DNA of 54,923 bases from Winogradskyella sp. (GCF_028289625.1 NZ_JANQOM010000008.1:1-54923); one strand, 5' to 3'. Positions 28,387 through 36,747 are shown, counted from the first letter of the stretch. Numbers and translations are program-made. The notes: generated by a model not told the origin, from the letters alone.

Positions 28387-28761
28387 ATGAATGCAACAGT
28401 TTTTAAGGTTATCCGAATCGTTTTTGGAATCCTATTGGTGATTTTTGGGTCCAATAAATTTTTGAATTTTATGCTAGCACCTGACGACATTCCAGAGCAA
28501 GTTATGAATTATATGACTGCATTATCAACCACTAAGACTTTAGTATTGGTTGGACTTGTAGAGGTCCTAGCAGGATTAGCTTTTATATTTAATAAATATG
28601 GTGGCTTATTGGCTATTATATTAATGAGTGTATCTATAAATGCAGTTTTATTCCATATATTTTTAGGTCCAGCAGATATTGCTGGCGCAGCAGTTCTTTT
28701 GATTTTGAATATTGTAATGCTCTTTGGTTACAAGGACAAATACAAGGATTTATTAAGTTAA
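28387..28761 (+). CDS. DoxX family membrane protein
   Basis: A 124-residue protein with four transmembrane helices, including VFGILLVIFGSNKFLNF, LVLVGLVEVLAGLAFIF and AGAAVLLILNIVMLFGY. The FGSNKFLNF and LVEVLAGLAFI wording fits the DoxX/DoxD-like family, whose members include quinone-linked oxidoreductase subunits and redox-stress factors. No cysteine or haem motif is visible, so the precise role is open. A bidirectional terminator follows the gene. Confidence 0.82.
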   Translation: MNATVFKVIRIVFGILLVIFGSNKFLNFMLAPDDIPEQVMNYMTALSTTKTLVLVGLVEVLAGLAFIFNKYGGLLAIILMSVSINAVLFHIFLGPADIAGAAVLLILNIVMLFGYKDKYKDLLS

Positions 28762-28770
28762 AAAACTATA

Positions 28771-28795
28771 AAGAGGTCGCCCATAGCGATCTCTT
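28771..28795. terminator. Bidirectional terminator between DoxX and DUF4136 genes
   Basis: AAGAGGTCGC and GCGATCTCTT form a 10-bp stem (one G-T wobble) with loop CCATA, followed by TTTATTTT on the plus strand and flanked by A-rich sequence on the other side. It lies between two convergent genes, so it can serve both. Confidence 0.8.
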
Positions 28796-29314
28796 TTATT
28801 TTGGAGGATAACCAGAAAATATTTTCTCTACCAATTTTACAAAAGCCTCTTCTCGCTTTTCAGGTGAAGCTTTTGGCTTATAGGTGCTTTCACTAACAGC
28901 CTGCCAAAACAGTCTTTCGTTTTGTTTTTTATCCACAAAATCAACGACAAGTTCTCTGGTATTTTGATTACTACTTAAAGGAAAACCGACCGAAACGCCT
29001 CCTCCAACATTTCCCCCAGTACCACCAGCTCCTACTCCAATATTAGAGTTATTTCTGTTTTGAATATCCTGACTTTGGATATCAATAAAAAAATCGGGAT
29101 TATCAGAACGTGTCAATCCCATTGTAGATAGTTTGGCATCTATGGCTCTAATGATTCGCTTAGTATCTAACTGGCTCAGCCCAGTTTGCATATCATCAAA
29201 ATAATTGTACGTTTTGTACTTGGTGAAATCAGTCGATTCCTCATAATCATAGTTAACTACAGTACCACAAGACGTTACAATCAAGGCCAATAAAATAAAT
29301 CTGAAGGCTTTCAT
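28796..29314 (-). CDS. DUF4136 domain lipoprotein
   Basis: A 172-residue lipoprotein: signal ILLALIVTSC with lipidated Cys16, then the DUF4136 pattern (DFTKYKTYNYFDD; AIDAKLSTMGLTRSDNPDFF; LVDFVDKKQNERLFWQA). The central segment is Gly-rich (GVGAGGTGGNVGGGVSVGF). The family is widespread in Bacteroidetes and Proteobacteria as an outer-membrane-associated lipoprotein without known function. The start is unambiguous. It stands alone between the terminator and the decayed channel gene. Confidence 0.88.
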   Translation of the reverse strand: MKAFRFILLALIVTSCGTVVNYDYEESTDFTKYKTYNYFDDMQTGLSQLDTKRIIRAIDAKLSTMGLTRSDNPDFFIDIQSQDIQNRNNSNIGVGAGGTGGNVGGGVSVGFPLSSNQNTRELVVDFVDKKQNERLFWQAVSESTYKPKASPEKREEAFVKLVEKIFSGYPPK

Positions 29315-29365
29315 ACTTTTTCTTTTAAAGATATTAAAAAATGGAAAAGTGAAGAAGAACTTTAA

Positions 29366-29674
29366 CTATTCACCCCCAGAATCTGTCTCAACGACTTTGG
29401 TCAAGGATGACAAAATAATACCTGTTGAAATAGCTACAATTGCTAAGCCGATAAGTAAAATGAAAAATGTAAACACCCGACCACTAGTCGTAATTGGATA
29501 TACATCACCATAGCCTACAGTAGCCAGCGTCACCATAGACTACTTTAAATTTGGAAGGGTCTCTACCGAAAAGCCAATAACAGGTAAAACGATTAAAAAC
29601 TGAATAAAAAAAGCAAAACTCTTACTGAGTTGATTATCGTTATACTCTACTATATTCTTGATAGTTTGCTTCAT
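29366..29674 (-). pseudogene. Decayed voltage-gated-type potassium channel gene
   Basis: The minus strand encodes 44 residues starting MKQTIKNIVEYNDNQL with an S1-like helix (FAFFIQFLIVLPVIGF), then an in-frame TAG at 29542-29540, then SMVTLATVGYGDVYP, the potassium selectivity filter, and an S6 helix (FFILLIGLAIVAIS) to a stop at 29366. Only about 103 codons remain against roughly 230-280 in intact flavobacterial ion transporters: S2 to S5 and the pore turret are missing. The TAG falls where WWSMVT-type sequences have Trp, so a TGG to TAG change is possible. This explains the longest otherwise gene-free stretch of the window. Confidence 0.85.
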
Positions 29675-29685
29675 ATGGCTAGGAT

Positions 29686-30684
29686 TTAGTCATTCAGCAT
29701 TTTCCATAATTTATCTTTTAATTCCGTAAGGCCTTGTTGGGCTACAGAAGAGATAAACATATACTCACATTCTAAATCTTTATCTAAAATAGTAGAAATC
29801 TCAGACTTTAACTCATCATCTAACATATCCGATTTTGAAATGACCACAAAACGCTCCTTATCTAACATCATTGGGTTATAACGTCTTAATTCATCAACCA
29901 AAACTTCATATTGCTCTACGATATCTTTAGCATCAGCTGGAATTAAAAACAATAAGATAGAGTTGCGTTCTATGTGCCTTAAGAAGTAATATCCTAAACC
30001 TTTTCCCTCTGCAGCACCTTCAATGATTCCTGGAATATCAGCCATAACAAACGATTGATAATCGCGATATTGTACAATCCCTAAATTAGGTTTTAAGGTT
30101 GTGAATTCATAATCGGCAATCTTAGGTTTTGCAGAGGTTAAAACAGATAATAGTGTTGATTTTCCTGCATTAGGAAAGCCCACCAAGCCAACATCTGCTA
30201 AGACTTTGAGTTCTATAGTGATATTCTTTTCTTCTAAGGGAATTCCTGGTTGTGCATACCTAGGAGTTTGATTTGTAGCGCTTTTAAAATGCCAATTACC
30301 TCGACCACCTTTACCTCCTTCGGCTACTATCTTTTCTTCCTCATCTTCAGTGATTTCAAACAAGGTGTTTCCGGTATCAGTATCCTTAACAACTGTGCCT
30401 AGAGGCACTTCGATAATAGCATCTTTACCATCAGCTCCCGTACTTCTTCCAGAACTGCCATGCTCTCCGTGACCAGCCTTGATGTGTCGTTTAAACTTTA
30501 GGTGAACTAAGGTCCAAAGGTTAGAATTACCTCTTATAATGACATGACCTCCACGACCACCATCACCACCATCAGGACCTCCCTTGGCAATATACTTTTC
30601 GCGATGTAAATGTGCAGAGCCCTTACCTCCATTACCAGAAGCCACGTGCATTTTCACATAATCAACAAAATTTCCTTCAGTCAT
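29686..30684 (-). CDS. obgE: Obg family GTPase
   Basis: Essential ribosome-assembly GTPase, 332 residues. The N-terminal glycine-rich Obg fold ([20 protein letters not shown], then [14 protein letters not shown]) is followed by a G domain with G1 GFPNAGKST (about 165-173), DIPGIIEGA (G3) and SKSD (G4). There is no C-terminal OCT domain, normal for Bacteroidetes. The start ATG is 6 bases from the REP-like inverted pair, and the hpt-adk gene lies upstream on the same strand, so obgE may be co-transcribed with it. Confidence 0.95.
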   Translation of the reverse strand: MTEGNFVDYVKMHVASGNGGKGSAHLHREKYIAKGGPDGGDGGRGGHVIIRGNSNLWTLVHLKFKRHIKAGHGEHGSSGRSTGADGKDAIIEVPLGTVVKDTDTGNTLFEITEDEEEKIVAEGGKGGRGNWHFKSATNQTPRYAQPGIPLEEKNITIELKVLADVGLVGFPNAGKSTLLSVLTSAKPKIADYEFTTLKPNLGIVQYRDYQSFVMADIPGIIEGAAEGKGLGYYFLRHIERNSILLFLIPADAKDIVEQYEVLVDELRRYNPMMLDKERFVVISKSDMLDDELKSEISTILDKDLECEYMFISSVAQQGLTELKDKLWKMLND

Positions 30685-30690
30685 GTTTTG

Positions 30691-30765
30691 TCATTCCTGC
30701 GAAAGCAGGAATCTCAGTTTTTTGAAGTTGTTGTATATCAGATTCCTGCTTTCGCAGGAATGGCA
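30691..30765. repeat. Inverted pair of REP-like elements between adk and obgE
   Basis: Unit 1 at 30691-30714 reads TCATTCCTGCGAAAGCAGGA then ATCT; unit 2 at 30740-30763 is its reverse complement apart from the outermost base. Each unit contains its own hairpin (ATTCCTGC/GCAGGAAT, loop GAAA or TTTC). The pair is thus both two small hairpins and one long 23-bp inverted repeat, like the BIME arrangement of E. coli. It occupies nearly all of the 84-base adk-obgE spacer. Confidence 0.85.
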
Positions 30766-30768
30766 GTT

Positions 30769-31881
30769 TTAGAGTTTATCAATCACGCCACTTAAACGGA
30801 CTGTAATCTCTTCGATGCTCCCAACACCATCAACACCAAAATATTTACCCTGCTCAGAATAGTAGTCTTTCAGTACAGCCGTTTTATCGTAATATTCCTT
30901 AATACGATTTCTAATGATATTCTCATCAGCATCATCAGGTCTTCCACTAGTTTCACCACGTTTTAGCAAACGTTCAACCAAGACCTCATCATCAACTTCA
31001 AGAGCAACCATTGCATTAATCTGAGAATCTTTGCTATCCATTAACTCATCAAGTGCTTTTGCCTGCGCATCTGTTCTTGGGAAACCATCAAATATAAAAC
31101 CATTGGCATCAGAATTCTTTTCAACTTCTTTATTCAACATGTCAATGGTTACTTGGTCTGGCACCAGTTCTCCCTTGTCCATGTAGGACTTAGCCAACAT
31201 ACCTAAGGCAGTTTCATTTTTAATGTTGTATCGAAATACATCACCCGTAGAGATGTGTATTAAATCGTATTTTTCCTTTAAGAAATTAGCTTGAGTTCCT
31301 TTCCCTGCACCTGGAGGTCCAAATAGCACAATGTTTGTCATATGTTGTGTGGTTTTTAATTGATATACGCTTGGCAAATCCCTTCCAAGGCCTTTGTAGT
31401 CCAATCCATAACCAACGATGAATTTGTTCGGAATTTCTTTACCTATATAATGAAGTTTAAAGTCCTTATCATAGGCTTCAGGCTTATAAAATAAGGTAGC
31501 AATAAGAAGCTGCTTTACATTTTCGTTTTTAAAAATACGGTGTACTTCCCCAAGTGTATTGCCAGAATCTATGATATCTTCTAAAATAACAACTGTTCTT
31601 CCTGTTAAATCCTGTGTAAGTCCAATCAGTCTTTGGATATCTTCTGTGGACTTCACCCCTTCATAAGACGCTAGCTTTATAAAGGTGACTTCGCAGGGTT
31701 TGGGGTACTTTTTCACAAAGTCGCTCACAAACATAAATGAGCCATTTAAAATCCCAATAAAAACTGGCATTTCATCCCCTAAATCCAAGACTATCTCATC
31801 GACCATTTGCTGCACAGCTTCATCTATCTCTTGCTCAGAGATAAAAGGTTTAAAGTATAAATCGTGAAGCTTAATAATCAT
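30769..31881 (-). CDS. adk: Fused hypoxanthine phosphoribosyltransferase-adenylate kinase
   Basis: A single 370-residue reading frame. Residues 1-176 are HPRT with the PRPP loop VVILEDIIDSGNTL (97-110) and the C-terminal KFIVGYGLDY. A five-residue linker (KTTQH) leads to residues 181-370, a short-LID adenylate kinase with P-loop GPPGAGKGT, DGFPRTDAQ and GRPDDADENIIRNRI. Both domains are of normal length. An internal ATG at 31341 could also produce a free 190-residue kinase. The fusion would couple purine salvage (IMP/GMP formation) to AMP phosphorylation. purK-purE diverge from its promoter region, so purine genes cluster here. Confidence 0.9.
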   Translation of the reverse strand: MIIKLHDLYFKPFISEQEIDEAVQQMVDEIVLDLGDEMPVFIGILNGSFMFVSDFVKKYPKPCEVTFIKLASYEGVKSTEDIQRLIGLTQDLTGRTVVILEDIIDSGNTLGEVHRIFKNENVKQLLIATLFYKPEAYDKDFKLHYIGKEIPNKFIVGYGLDYKGLGRDLPSVYQLKTTQHMTNIVLFGPPGAGKGTQANFLKEKYDLIHISTGDVFRYNIKNETALGMLAKSYMDKGELVPDQVTIDMLNKEVEKNSDANGFIFDGFPRTDAQAKALDELMDSKDSQINAMVALEVDDEVLVERLLKRGETSGRPDDADENIIRNRIKEYYDKTAVLKDYYSEQGKYFGVDGVGSIEEITVRLSGVIDKL

Positions 31882-31899
31882 CTTATTATTTTAGAAATG

Positions 31900-31907
31900 C
31901 AAAGATA
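31900..31907 (-). promoter_or_regulatory. -7 element TATCTTTG of the hpt-adk gene
   Basis: Minus-strand TATCTTTG matches TAnnTTTG, 18 bases upstream of the ATG. No good -33 TTG partner is seen. It lies back to back with the purK promoter. Confidence 0.5.
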
Positions 31908-31946
31908 ATGAATTGATTGACGAATGTTGATTTTTGATTTATGAAT

Positions 31947-31979
31947 TTGGAAGTATCTGCCTTAATTAACGTATTTTTG
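31947..31979 (+). promoter_or_regulatory. Promoter of purK-purE
   Basis: TTG (31947-31949), a 22-base spacer and TATTTTTG (31972-31979) fit the Bacteroidetes consensus. The transcript would start near 31985, leaving a leader of about 45 bases that contains the hairpin at 32008-32025. Confidence 0.65.
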
Positions 31980-32007
31980 CATGAAATCAATGTTGAATTT
32001 TTAAAGA

Positions 32008-32025
32008 TTTCCACTATCGTGGAAA
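32008..32025 (+). promoter_or_regulatory. Leader hairpin in front of purK
   Basis: TTTCCAC and GTGGAAA form a perfect 7-bp stem with loop TATC, ending 6 bases before the purK ATG. It is in the position to affect ribosome access. No T-tract follows, so it is not a terminator. Function is inferred. Confidence 0.4.
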
Positions 32026-32031
32026 GTAAAA

Positions 32032-33186
32032 ATGAATTACTTCTCTTCTGACTTTAAACTCGGTATTCTTGGTGGTGGCCAATTAGGCAAAATGATCTTA
32101 TACAGCACACGTAAGTTTGATATTTATACCTGCGTTATCGACCCAAGCAAAGATGCGCCAGCAAGATTAGCTTGCGATGAATTTACCGTTGGTGATATAC
32201 TAGATTATGACACCGTGGTTAGTTTCGGGAAGAAAGTCGATATACTCACTATAGAAATTGAAAATGTAAATGTAGATGCCTTAGAAACGCTTGAAAATGA
32301 AGGGACAAAAGTATATCCCTCTGCAAAGACCTTAAAAACCATACAGAATAAGGCACAGCAAAAGTTATTCTATCGCGATCATAACATACCTACAGCTGAT
32401 TTTTCGCGTTTTGCGCATACTTCTGAAATTAATGATGCCGTAGAAAATGGAGGATTGAGCTATCCTTTTGTGTGGAAAAGTGCCCGATTTGGATACGACG
32501 GACAGGGTGTTAAAGTGGTAAGACGCTATACGGATTTAGTAGATTTACCTAATGTGGAATGCATTGCAGAAGATCTTATTCCATTTAAGAATGAATTGGC
32601 AGTAATCGTCGCGAGAAATGCCAAAGGACATTTAAAAACCTACCCAGTAGTTGAAATGGAATTTCACCCTGAAGCCAATCAAGTGGAGTATGTGATTTGT
32701 CCCGCTAGAATCCCAGAAGACATAGCAAAAAAAGCAGAATTAGTAGCCTTAAAAACGGCAGCAGCTTTTGAGCATGTTGGGTTATTGGCTGTAGAAATGT
32801 TTCAAACCGAAGACGATAATATTTTAGTTAACGAAGTAGCTCCAAGACCACATAATTCTGGTCATTACAGTATTGAGGCCAGTTACACCAGTCAGTTTGA
32901 ACAGCATTTGAGATGTATTCTCGGATTACCACTAGGAAATACAGAAAGTAAGGTTGCTGGAGTCATGGTTAATTTAGTGGGAGCTGAAGACCATACTGGC
33001 AATGTGCTCTATAAGAATATTGAAGAGATTATGGCAATGGATGGTGTGACACCTCATATTTATGGAAAAAAACAAACCAGACCTTTCCGGAAAATGGGTC
33101 ATGTGACCATAGTAAATAAAGATATAGCAATGGCACGTAAAATTGCAGAACAAGTAAAACGAACAATTGAAGTAATCAGTAAATAA
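32032..33186 (+). CDS. purK: N5-carboxyaminoimidazole ribonucleotide synthase
   Basis: ATP-grasp enzyme that carboxylates AIR to N5-CAIR in purine biosynthesis. The 384 residues start with a GILGGGQLGKM nucleotide-binding motif; FVWKSARFGYDGQGVKVV is the ATP-grasp lid region and NEVAPRPHNSGHYSIEA the conserved metal/ATP site. purE begins 5 bases after the stop, so the two sequential enzymes are co-expressed. An alternative start is not needed: the ATG at 32032 fits the family N-terminus with a short extension (MNYFSSDFK). Confidence 0.95.
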   Translation: MNYFSSDFKLGILGGGQLGKMILYSTRKFDIYTCVIDPSKDAPARLACDEFTVGDILDYDTVVSFGKKVDILTIEIENVNVDALETLENEGTKVYPSAKTLKTIQNKAQQKLFYRDHNIPTADFSRFAHTSEINDAVENGGLSYPFVWKSARFGYDGQGVKVVRRYTDLVDLPNVECIAEDLIPFKNELAVIVARNAKGHLKTYPVVEMEFHPEANQVEYVICPARIPEDIAKKAELVALKTAAAFEHVGLLAVEMFQTEDDNILVNEVAPRPHNSGHYSIEASYTSQFEQHLRCILGLPLGNTESKVAGVMVNLVGAEDHTGNVLYKNIEEIMAMDGVTPHIYGKKQTRPFRKMGHVTIVNKDIAMARKIAEQVKRTIEVISK

Positions 33187-33191
33187 ATTGT

Positions 33192-33671
33192 ATGAGTAAG
33201 GTTGGAGTTATTATGGGAAGTAAAAGCGATTTGCCAGTAATGCAAGACGCTATTGACATTTTAAAAGGGTTTGATATAGAGGTTGAAGTCGATATTGTTT
33301 CAGCACATCGCACTCCTGATAAATTATTTGATTATGGTAAGAATGCGCACTCAAGAAACATTAAGGTTATTATCGCTGGCGCAGGTGGAGCTGCCCATTT
33401 ACCAGGGATGGTAGCATCATTATCTCCCCTCCCAGTAATTGGTGTTCCAGTAAAAAGCAGCAATTCCATAGATGGCTGGGATTCTGTACTATCTATTCTG
33501 CAAATGCCTGGCGGAGTTCCTGTCGCAACAGTTGCATTAAATGGCGCCAAAAATGCTGGAATCTTAGCCGCTCAGATTTTAGGAAGTTCTGATCAATGTA
33601 TTTTAGATAAAATTGTGGTTTATAAAGAAGGTTTAAAAGCAAAAGTCATCGACTCCGCCAAAGATCTATAA
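33192..33671 (+). CDS. purE: N5-CAIR mutase
   Basis: Class I PurE, 159 residues, which converts N5-CAIR to CAIR, the step after PurK. The family signatures are all present: MGSKSDLPVMQ, SAHRTPDKLFDYG (catalytic His) and GAGGAAHLPGMVAS. The presence of purK directly upstream supports the class I, bacterial-type two-step route. A strong terminator starts 4 bases after the stop codon. Confidence 0.96.
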   Translation: MSKVGVIMGSKSDLPVMQDAIDILKGFDIEVEVDIVSAHRTPDKLFDYGKNAHSRNIKVIIAGAGGAAHLPGMVASLSPLPVIGVPVKSSNSIDGWDSVLSILQMPGGVPVATVALNGAKNAGILAAQILGSSDQCILDKIVVYKEGLKAKVIDSAKDL

Positions 33672-33675
33672 AAAA

Positions 33676-33698
33676 AGCCTTGACATGATGTCAAGGCT
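33676..33698 (+). terminator. Rho-independent terminator of purK-purE
   Basis: AGCCTTGACA and TGTCAAGGCT form a perfect 10-bp stem with a TGA loop. Six A precede it and TTCCTTTG follows, a modest T-tract. The position just after purE fits operon termination. Confidence 0.88.
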
Positions 33699-33860
33699 TC
33701 CTTTGCTATTAACCAATCCTTCGGAACAAAAAATTTTGTTCAAAAAGATGACGCAAAAATAACCAAAACTTAACAAATAACAAGATATTTTTTATCATAA
33801 AATCAAGTTAAAATTCACATTATCAATACAATACGTAAGAAAATATAGACGGATTAAAAA

Positions 33861-35894
33861 ATGACAATTCTTAATAAAACCTTTGTAACACCTTACAATA
33901 CTGCACCTTTTTCAAAAATAAAAAACGAAGATTTTCTTCCTGCATTTAAGACAGCTATCGACAGAGCAAAAGCAGAAATTGAAACAATTACAAATAACGA
34001 CGAGATACCATCTTTTAAAAATACTATTGAAGCATTAGACTATTCTGGTGAAGAATTGGATCGGGTTTCGAGTATTTTTTTCAACTTAAATTCGGCCGAA
34101 ACTAATGATGAGATTCAAAAAATTGCACAAGACGTCTCTCCACTTCTTTCAGAATTCAGTAATGACATTACACTGAATGAGGACTTATTTAGACGCGTAA
34201 AAATAGTTTACGATTCGAAAGCCAGTTTACATCTAACAACCGAACAAGAAACACTGTTAAATAAAAAATATAAAAGCTTTTCAAGAAACGGAGCTAATTT
34301 ACCCGAAGATAAGAAAGAACGATTGAGAGCGATTGACAAAGAATTAAGTCAATTAAAACTAAAGTTTGGCGAGCACATTCTGGCTGAAACCAACACGTTT
34401 GAAATGCACTTAACTGATGAGTCCGACTTGTCTGGTTTGCCCGAAGGTGCAAAAGAAGCCGCTAAACAGCTTGCTGAAAGTAAAAGGAAAGCGGGTTGGT
34501 TAATTACCTTGGATTACCCGAGTTATATTCCGTTTATGACCTATGCCGATAATAGACAACTAAGGGAACGATTATCTAAAGCCTTTGGGAGCAAAGGGTT
34601 TAAAAATGATGATTTAGACAATCAGGCTATAGTATTGAGAATTGCCAATTTACGATTTGAACGTGCGCAACTTTTAGGTTATAAAACGCATGCTCATTTC
34701 GTGTTGGAAGAGCGTATGGCAGAGACTCCAGAAAAGGTGAACATATTCCTCAACGAATTATTGAAAAAAGCCAAACCAGCCGCTGAAGAAGAATTTAAAA
34801 ATTTGGAAGCCTTCGCCAAGGATTTAGACAACATTGACCAATTGCAAAAATGGGATTCGGCTTACTACTCTGAAAAGTTGAAGCAAAAACTATTCAACTT
34901 AGATGATGAACAACTTAAGCCTTATTTCAAATTAGAGAATGTTATTAATGGTGCATTTACAGTTGCGGAAAAATTGTTCGGCTTACGATTTGAGGAAGTT
35001 CACACCATTGATAAATACCATGAAGATGTACTCACTTATAAAGTTGTTGACACTAACGATGAGTTAGTTTCTATTTTTTACGCTGACTTTTTTCCAAGAG
35101 CTGGAAAACGCAATGGTGCGTGGATGACTTCATTTAAGCCCCAAATGATTAAGAGTGGAGTTAACGAAAGACCTCATGTATCTATAGTCTGCAATTTTAC
35201 CAAACCAACTAAAAGCAAACCATCATTGCTTACGTTTAATGAGGTCACTACGCTATTCCATGAGTTTGGCCATGCGCTTCATGGCATGCTTGCCAACACC
35301 ACCTATCCAAGTTTATCTGGTACTAACGTGTATTGGGACTTTGTGGAGTTACCAAGTCAAGTTTTAGAAAACTGGTGTTATGAAGAAGAAACACTTAAGT
35401 TATTTGCCACACATTATGAGACTGGAGACCTCATTCCGATGGAACTGATCGAAAAGATAAAGGCATCTGCTACATTTCACGAAGGTATGCAGACCTTACG
35501 CCAATTAAGTTTTGGCATGTTAGATATGGCTTGGCATGCTGGCGAATCGCCCGAGACCGTAAAATCAGTCAAATCGTATGAATCTGAGGCTTTTGGTGAA
35601 ACACAACTTTATCCTGATGTTGCTGAAAACTGTATGAGTACGGCTTTTGCACATATCTTCCAAGGTGGTTACTCTTCTGGGTATTACAGTTATAAATGGG
35701 CTGAAGTTTTAGATGCCGATGCCTTTGAATATTTCAAAGAGGAAGGTATTTTTAATAAAACCGTTGCCGAAAAATTTAAAGCTTACATTTTATCCCAAGG
35801 AGGTACGGAAAACCCTATGGCTCTGTATAAAAAGTTTAGAGGACAAGAGCCAAAGCCCGAGGCCTTATTGCGACGTGCAGGATTAATAAAATAA
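33861..35894 (+). CDS. M3 family oligopeptidase (peptidyl-dipeptidase Dcp / oligopeptidase A type)
   Basis: A 677-residue zinc metallopeptidase of the thimet oligopeptidase family. The zinc site HEFGH (residues 467-471) sits in LFHEFGHALHGML, and the downstream Glu ligand lies in the ELPSQVLENW region. The N-terminal helical cap (NTAPFSKIKNEDFLPAFKTA) is typical. No signal peptide is visible, so it is probably cytoplasmic and degrades short peptides; Dcp-type proteins in Bacteroidetes also have secreted forms. The start ATG at 33861 is the only good one. It is separated from purE by a terminator. Confidence 0.92.
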   Translation: MTILNKTFVTPYNTAPFSKIKNEDFLPAFKTAIDRAKAEIETITNNDEIPSFKNTIEALDYSGEELDRVSSIFFNLNSAETNDEIQKIAQDVSPLLSEFSNDITLNEDLFRRVKIVYDSKASLHLTTEQETLLNKKYKSFSRNGANLPEDKKERLRAIDKELSQLKLKFGEHILAETNTFEMHLTDESDLSGLPEGAKEAAKQLAESKRKAGWLITLDYPSYIPFMTYADNRQLRERLSKAFGSKGFKNDDLDNQAIVLRIANLRFERAQLLGYKTHAHFVLEERMAETPEKVNIFLNELLKKAKPAAEEEFKNLEAFAKDLDNIDQLQKWDSAYYSEKLKQKLFNLDDEQLKPYFKLENVINGAFTVAEKLFGLRFEEVHTIDKYHEDVLTYKVVDTNDELVSIFYADFFPRAGKRNGAWMTSFKPQMIKSGVNERPHVSIVCNFTKPTKSKPSLLTFNEVTTLFHEFGHALHGMLANTTYPSLSGTNVYWDFVELPSQVLENWCYEEETLKLFATHYETGDLIPMELIEKIKASATFHEGMQTLRQLSFGMLDMAWHAGESPETVKSVKSYESEAFGETQLYPDVAENCMSTAFAHIFQGGYSSGYYSYKWAEVLDADAFEYFKEEGIFNKTVAEKFKAYILSQGGTENPMALYKKFRGQEPKPEALLRRAGLIK

Positions 35895-35920
35895 GCATCC
35901 TGATTTTTCGTTTTAGCTTA

Positions 35921-36700
35921 ATGAAGCTATTGAAAATTTTAGGGCATATATTTATAATAGTCGTTCTTACGGTACTAACGCAAATTGGAGGATTGATTTG
36001 GGTAATTGCTTTAGTCATTTCATACTGGCTTAAATGCAAAAAACGTTATACATTTCCGATAACTTATCTTGCTTTTAACCTCATATTAATACCATTAATT
36101 GCTCCTTGTTTTGGAAGAGTTCAGTTACCTGTTTTTGATTCCGCAATTAAACCCCAAAGTTATTTCTATGCGTTAGCATTTAGAAATTATGTAACACCAG
36201 AGTTAAAGTACAATTTAAAGGATGCCAGTACAGATTTAATGTACTTGGATATCCAAATCAACTATTTGGATGCTAACTTCCCTTTTTTTGATGGATTTCC
36301 ATTGTTGCCACATTTAAGCCATAATGATGGTAAAAAAGTGGATATTGCCTTTCAATACAAAACAGCCGACGGAAAACCAACAAATAAGAAACCATCGCTA
36401 TTAGGTTATGGCAACTATGTCAATCTAGAAAATCCAACAAACAATTACTGTAAATCCAAAGGCTTTTGGCAGTATGACATTACAAAATATCTGAACCTTA
36501 ACATTAATAGTGATTTGGCATTCGATAAAGAAAATACAAAAACACTTATCCAAGGTCTTCTATATCGAACACAAAATGAAAAACTATTTATTGAACCTCA
36601 TTTAAAAGAAGAATTAGGGTTAAAGAGCTATTCTGAAATTAGGTTTCACGGTTGCCAGGCTGTGAGGCATGACGACCATATACATTTACAGATAAAATAA
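35921..36700 (+). CDS. Membrane-anchored protein with LAS-type metallopeptidase motifs
   Basis: A 259-residue protein I cannot place in a named family. Residues 1-70 hold two hydrophobic segments (IFIIVVLTVLTQIGGLIWVI; FPITYLAFNLILIPLIAP). The soluble part has two motifs of LAS metallopeptidases (MepA/M15 fold): HNDGKKVDI gives HxxxxxxD and the C-terminal HDDHIHLQ gives HxH. In MepA-like enzymes these bind zinc and cut peptidoglycan cross-links. The soluble domain would face the periplasm. This is inferred from motifs only; the spacing fits, but overall similarity is low. It has a 26-base gap from the M3 peptidase gene and may be co-transcribed. Confidence 0.55.
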   Translation: MKLLKILGHIFIIVVLTVLTQIGGLIWVIALVISYWLKCKKRYTFPITYLAFNLILIPLIAPCFGRVQLPVFDSAIKPQSYFYALAFRNYVTPELKYNLKDASTDLMYLDIQINYLDANFPFFDGFPLLPHLSHNDGKKVDIAFQYKTADGKPTNKKPSLLGYGNYVNLENPTNNYCKSKGFWQYDITKYLNLNINSDLAFDKENTKTLIQGLLYRTQNEKLFIEPHLKEELGLKSYSEIRFHGCQAVRHDDHIHLQIK

Positions 36701-36702
36701 AC

Positions 36703-36720
36703 TTTCAATAATTATTGAAA
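36703..36720. promoter_or_regulatory. 18-bp perfect palindrome over the -33 region of the GbsR/MarR-type gene
   Basis: TTTCAATAATTATTGAAA is a perfect 18-bp palindrome. It includes the TTG (36715-36717) that forms the -33 element of the promoter. MarR-type regulators bind such A/T-rich palindromes, so this is a candidate autoregulatory operator. It also follows the preceding stop codon, but without a T-tract it is unlikely to be a terminator. Confidence 0.55.
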
Positions 36721-36743
36721 ATTTAAAAATTATTGTATATTTG
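36715..36743 (+). promoter_or_regulatory. Promoter of the GbsR/MarR-type gene
   Basis: TTG (36715-36717), an 18-base spacer and TATATTTG (36736-36743) match the consensus exactly. The -7 element ends 4 bases before the ATG at 36748, so the mRNA should be leaderless or nearly so. Confidence 0.75.
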
Positions 36744-36747
36744 TAGC

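Noticed and set aside
29366..29674. Functional two-helix potassium channel
   Set aside because: An in-frame TAG separates the first helix from the filter, and S2 to S5 are missing, so a working product is not expected; listed as a pseudogene.
30610..30795. Plus-strand open frame across the REP-like pair
   Set aside because: It arises because the repeats ([14 protein letters not shown] wording) are open in this frame; this is a known artefact of such repeats.
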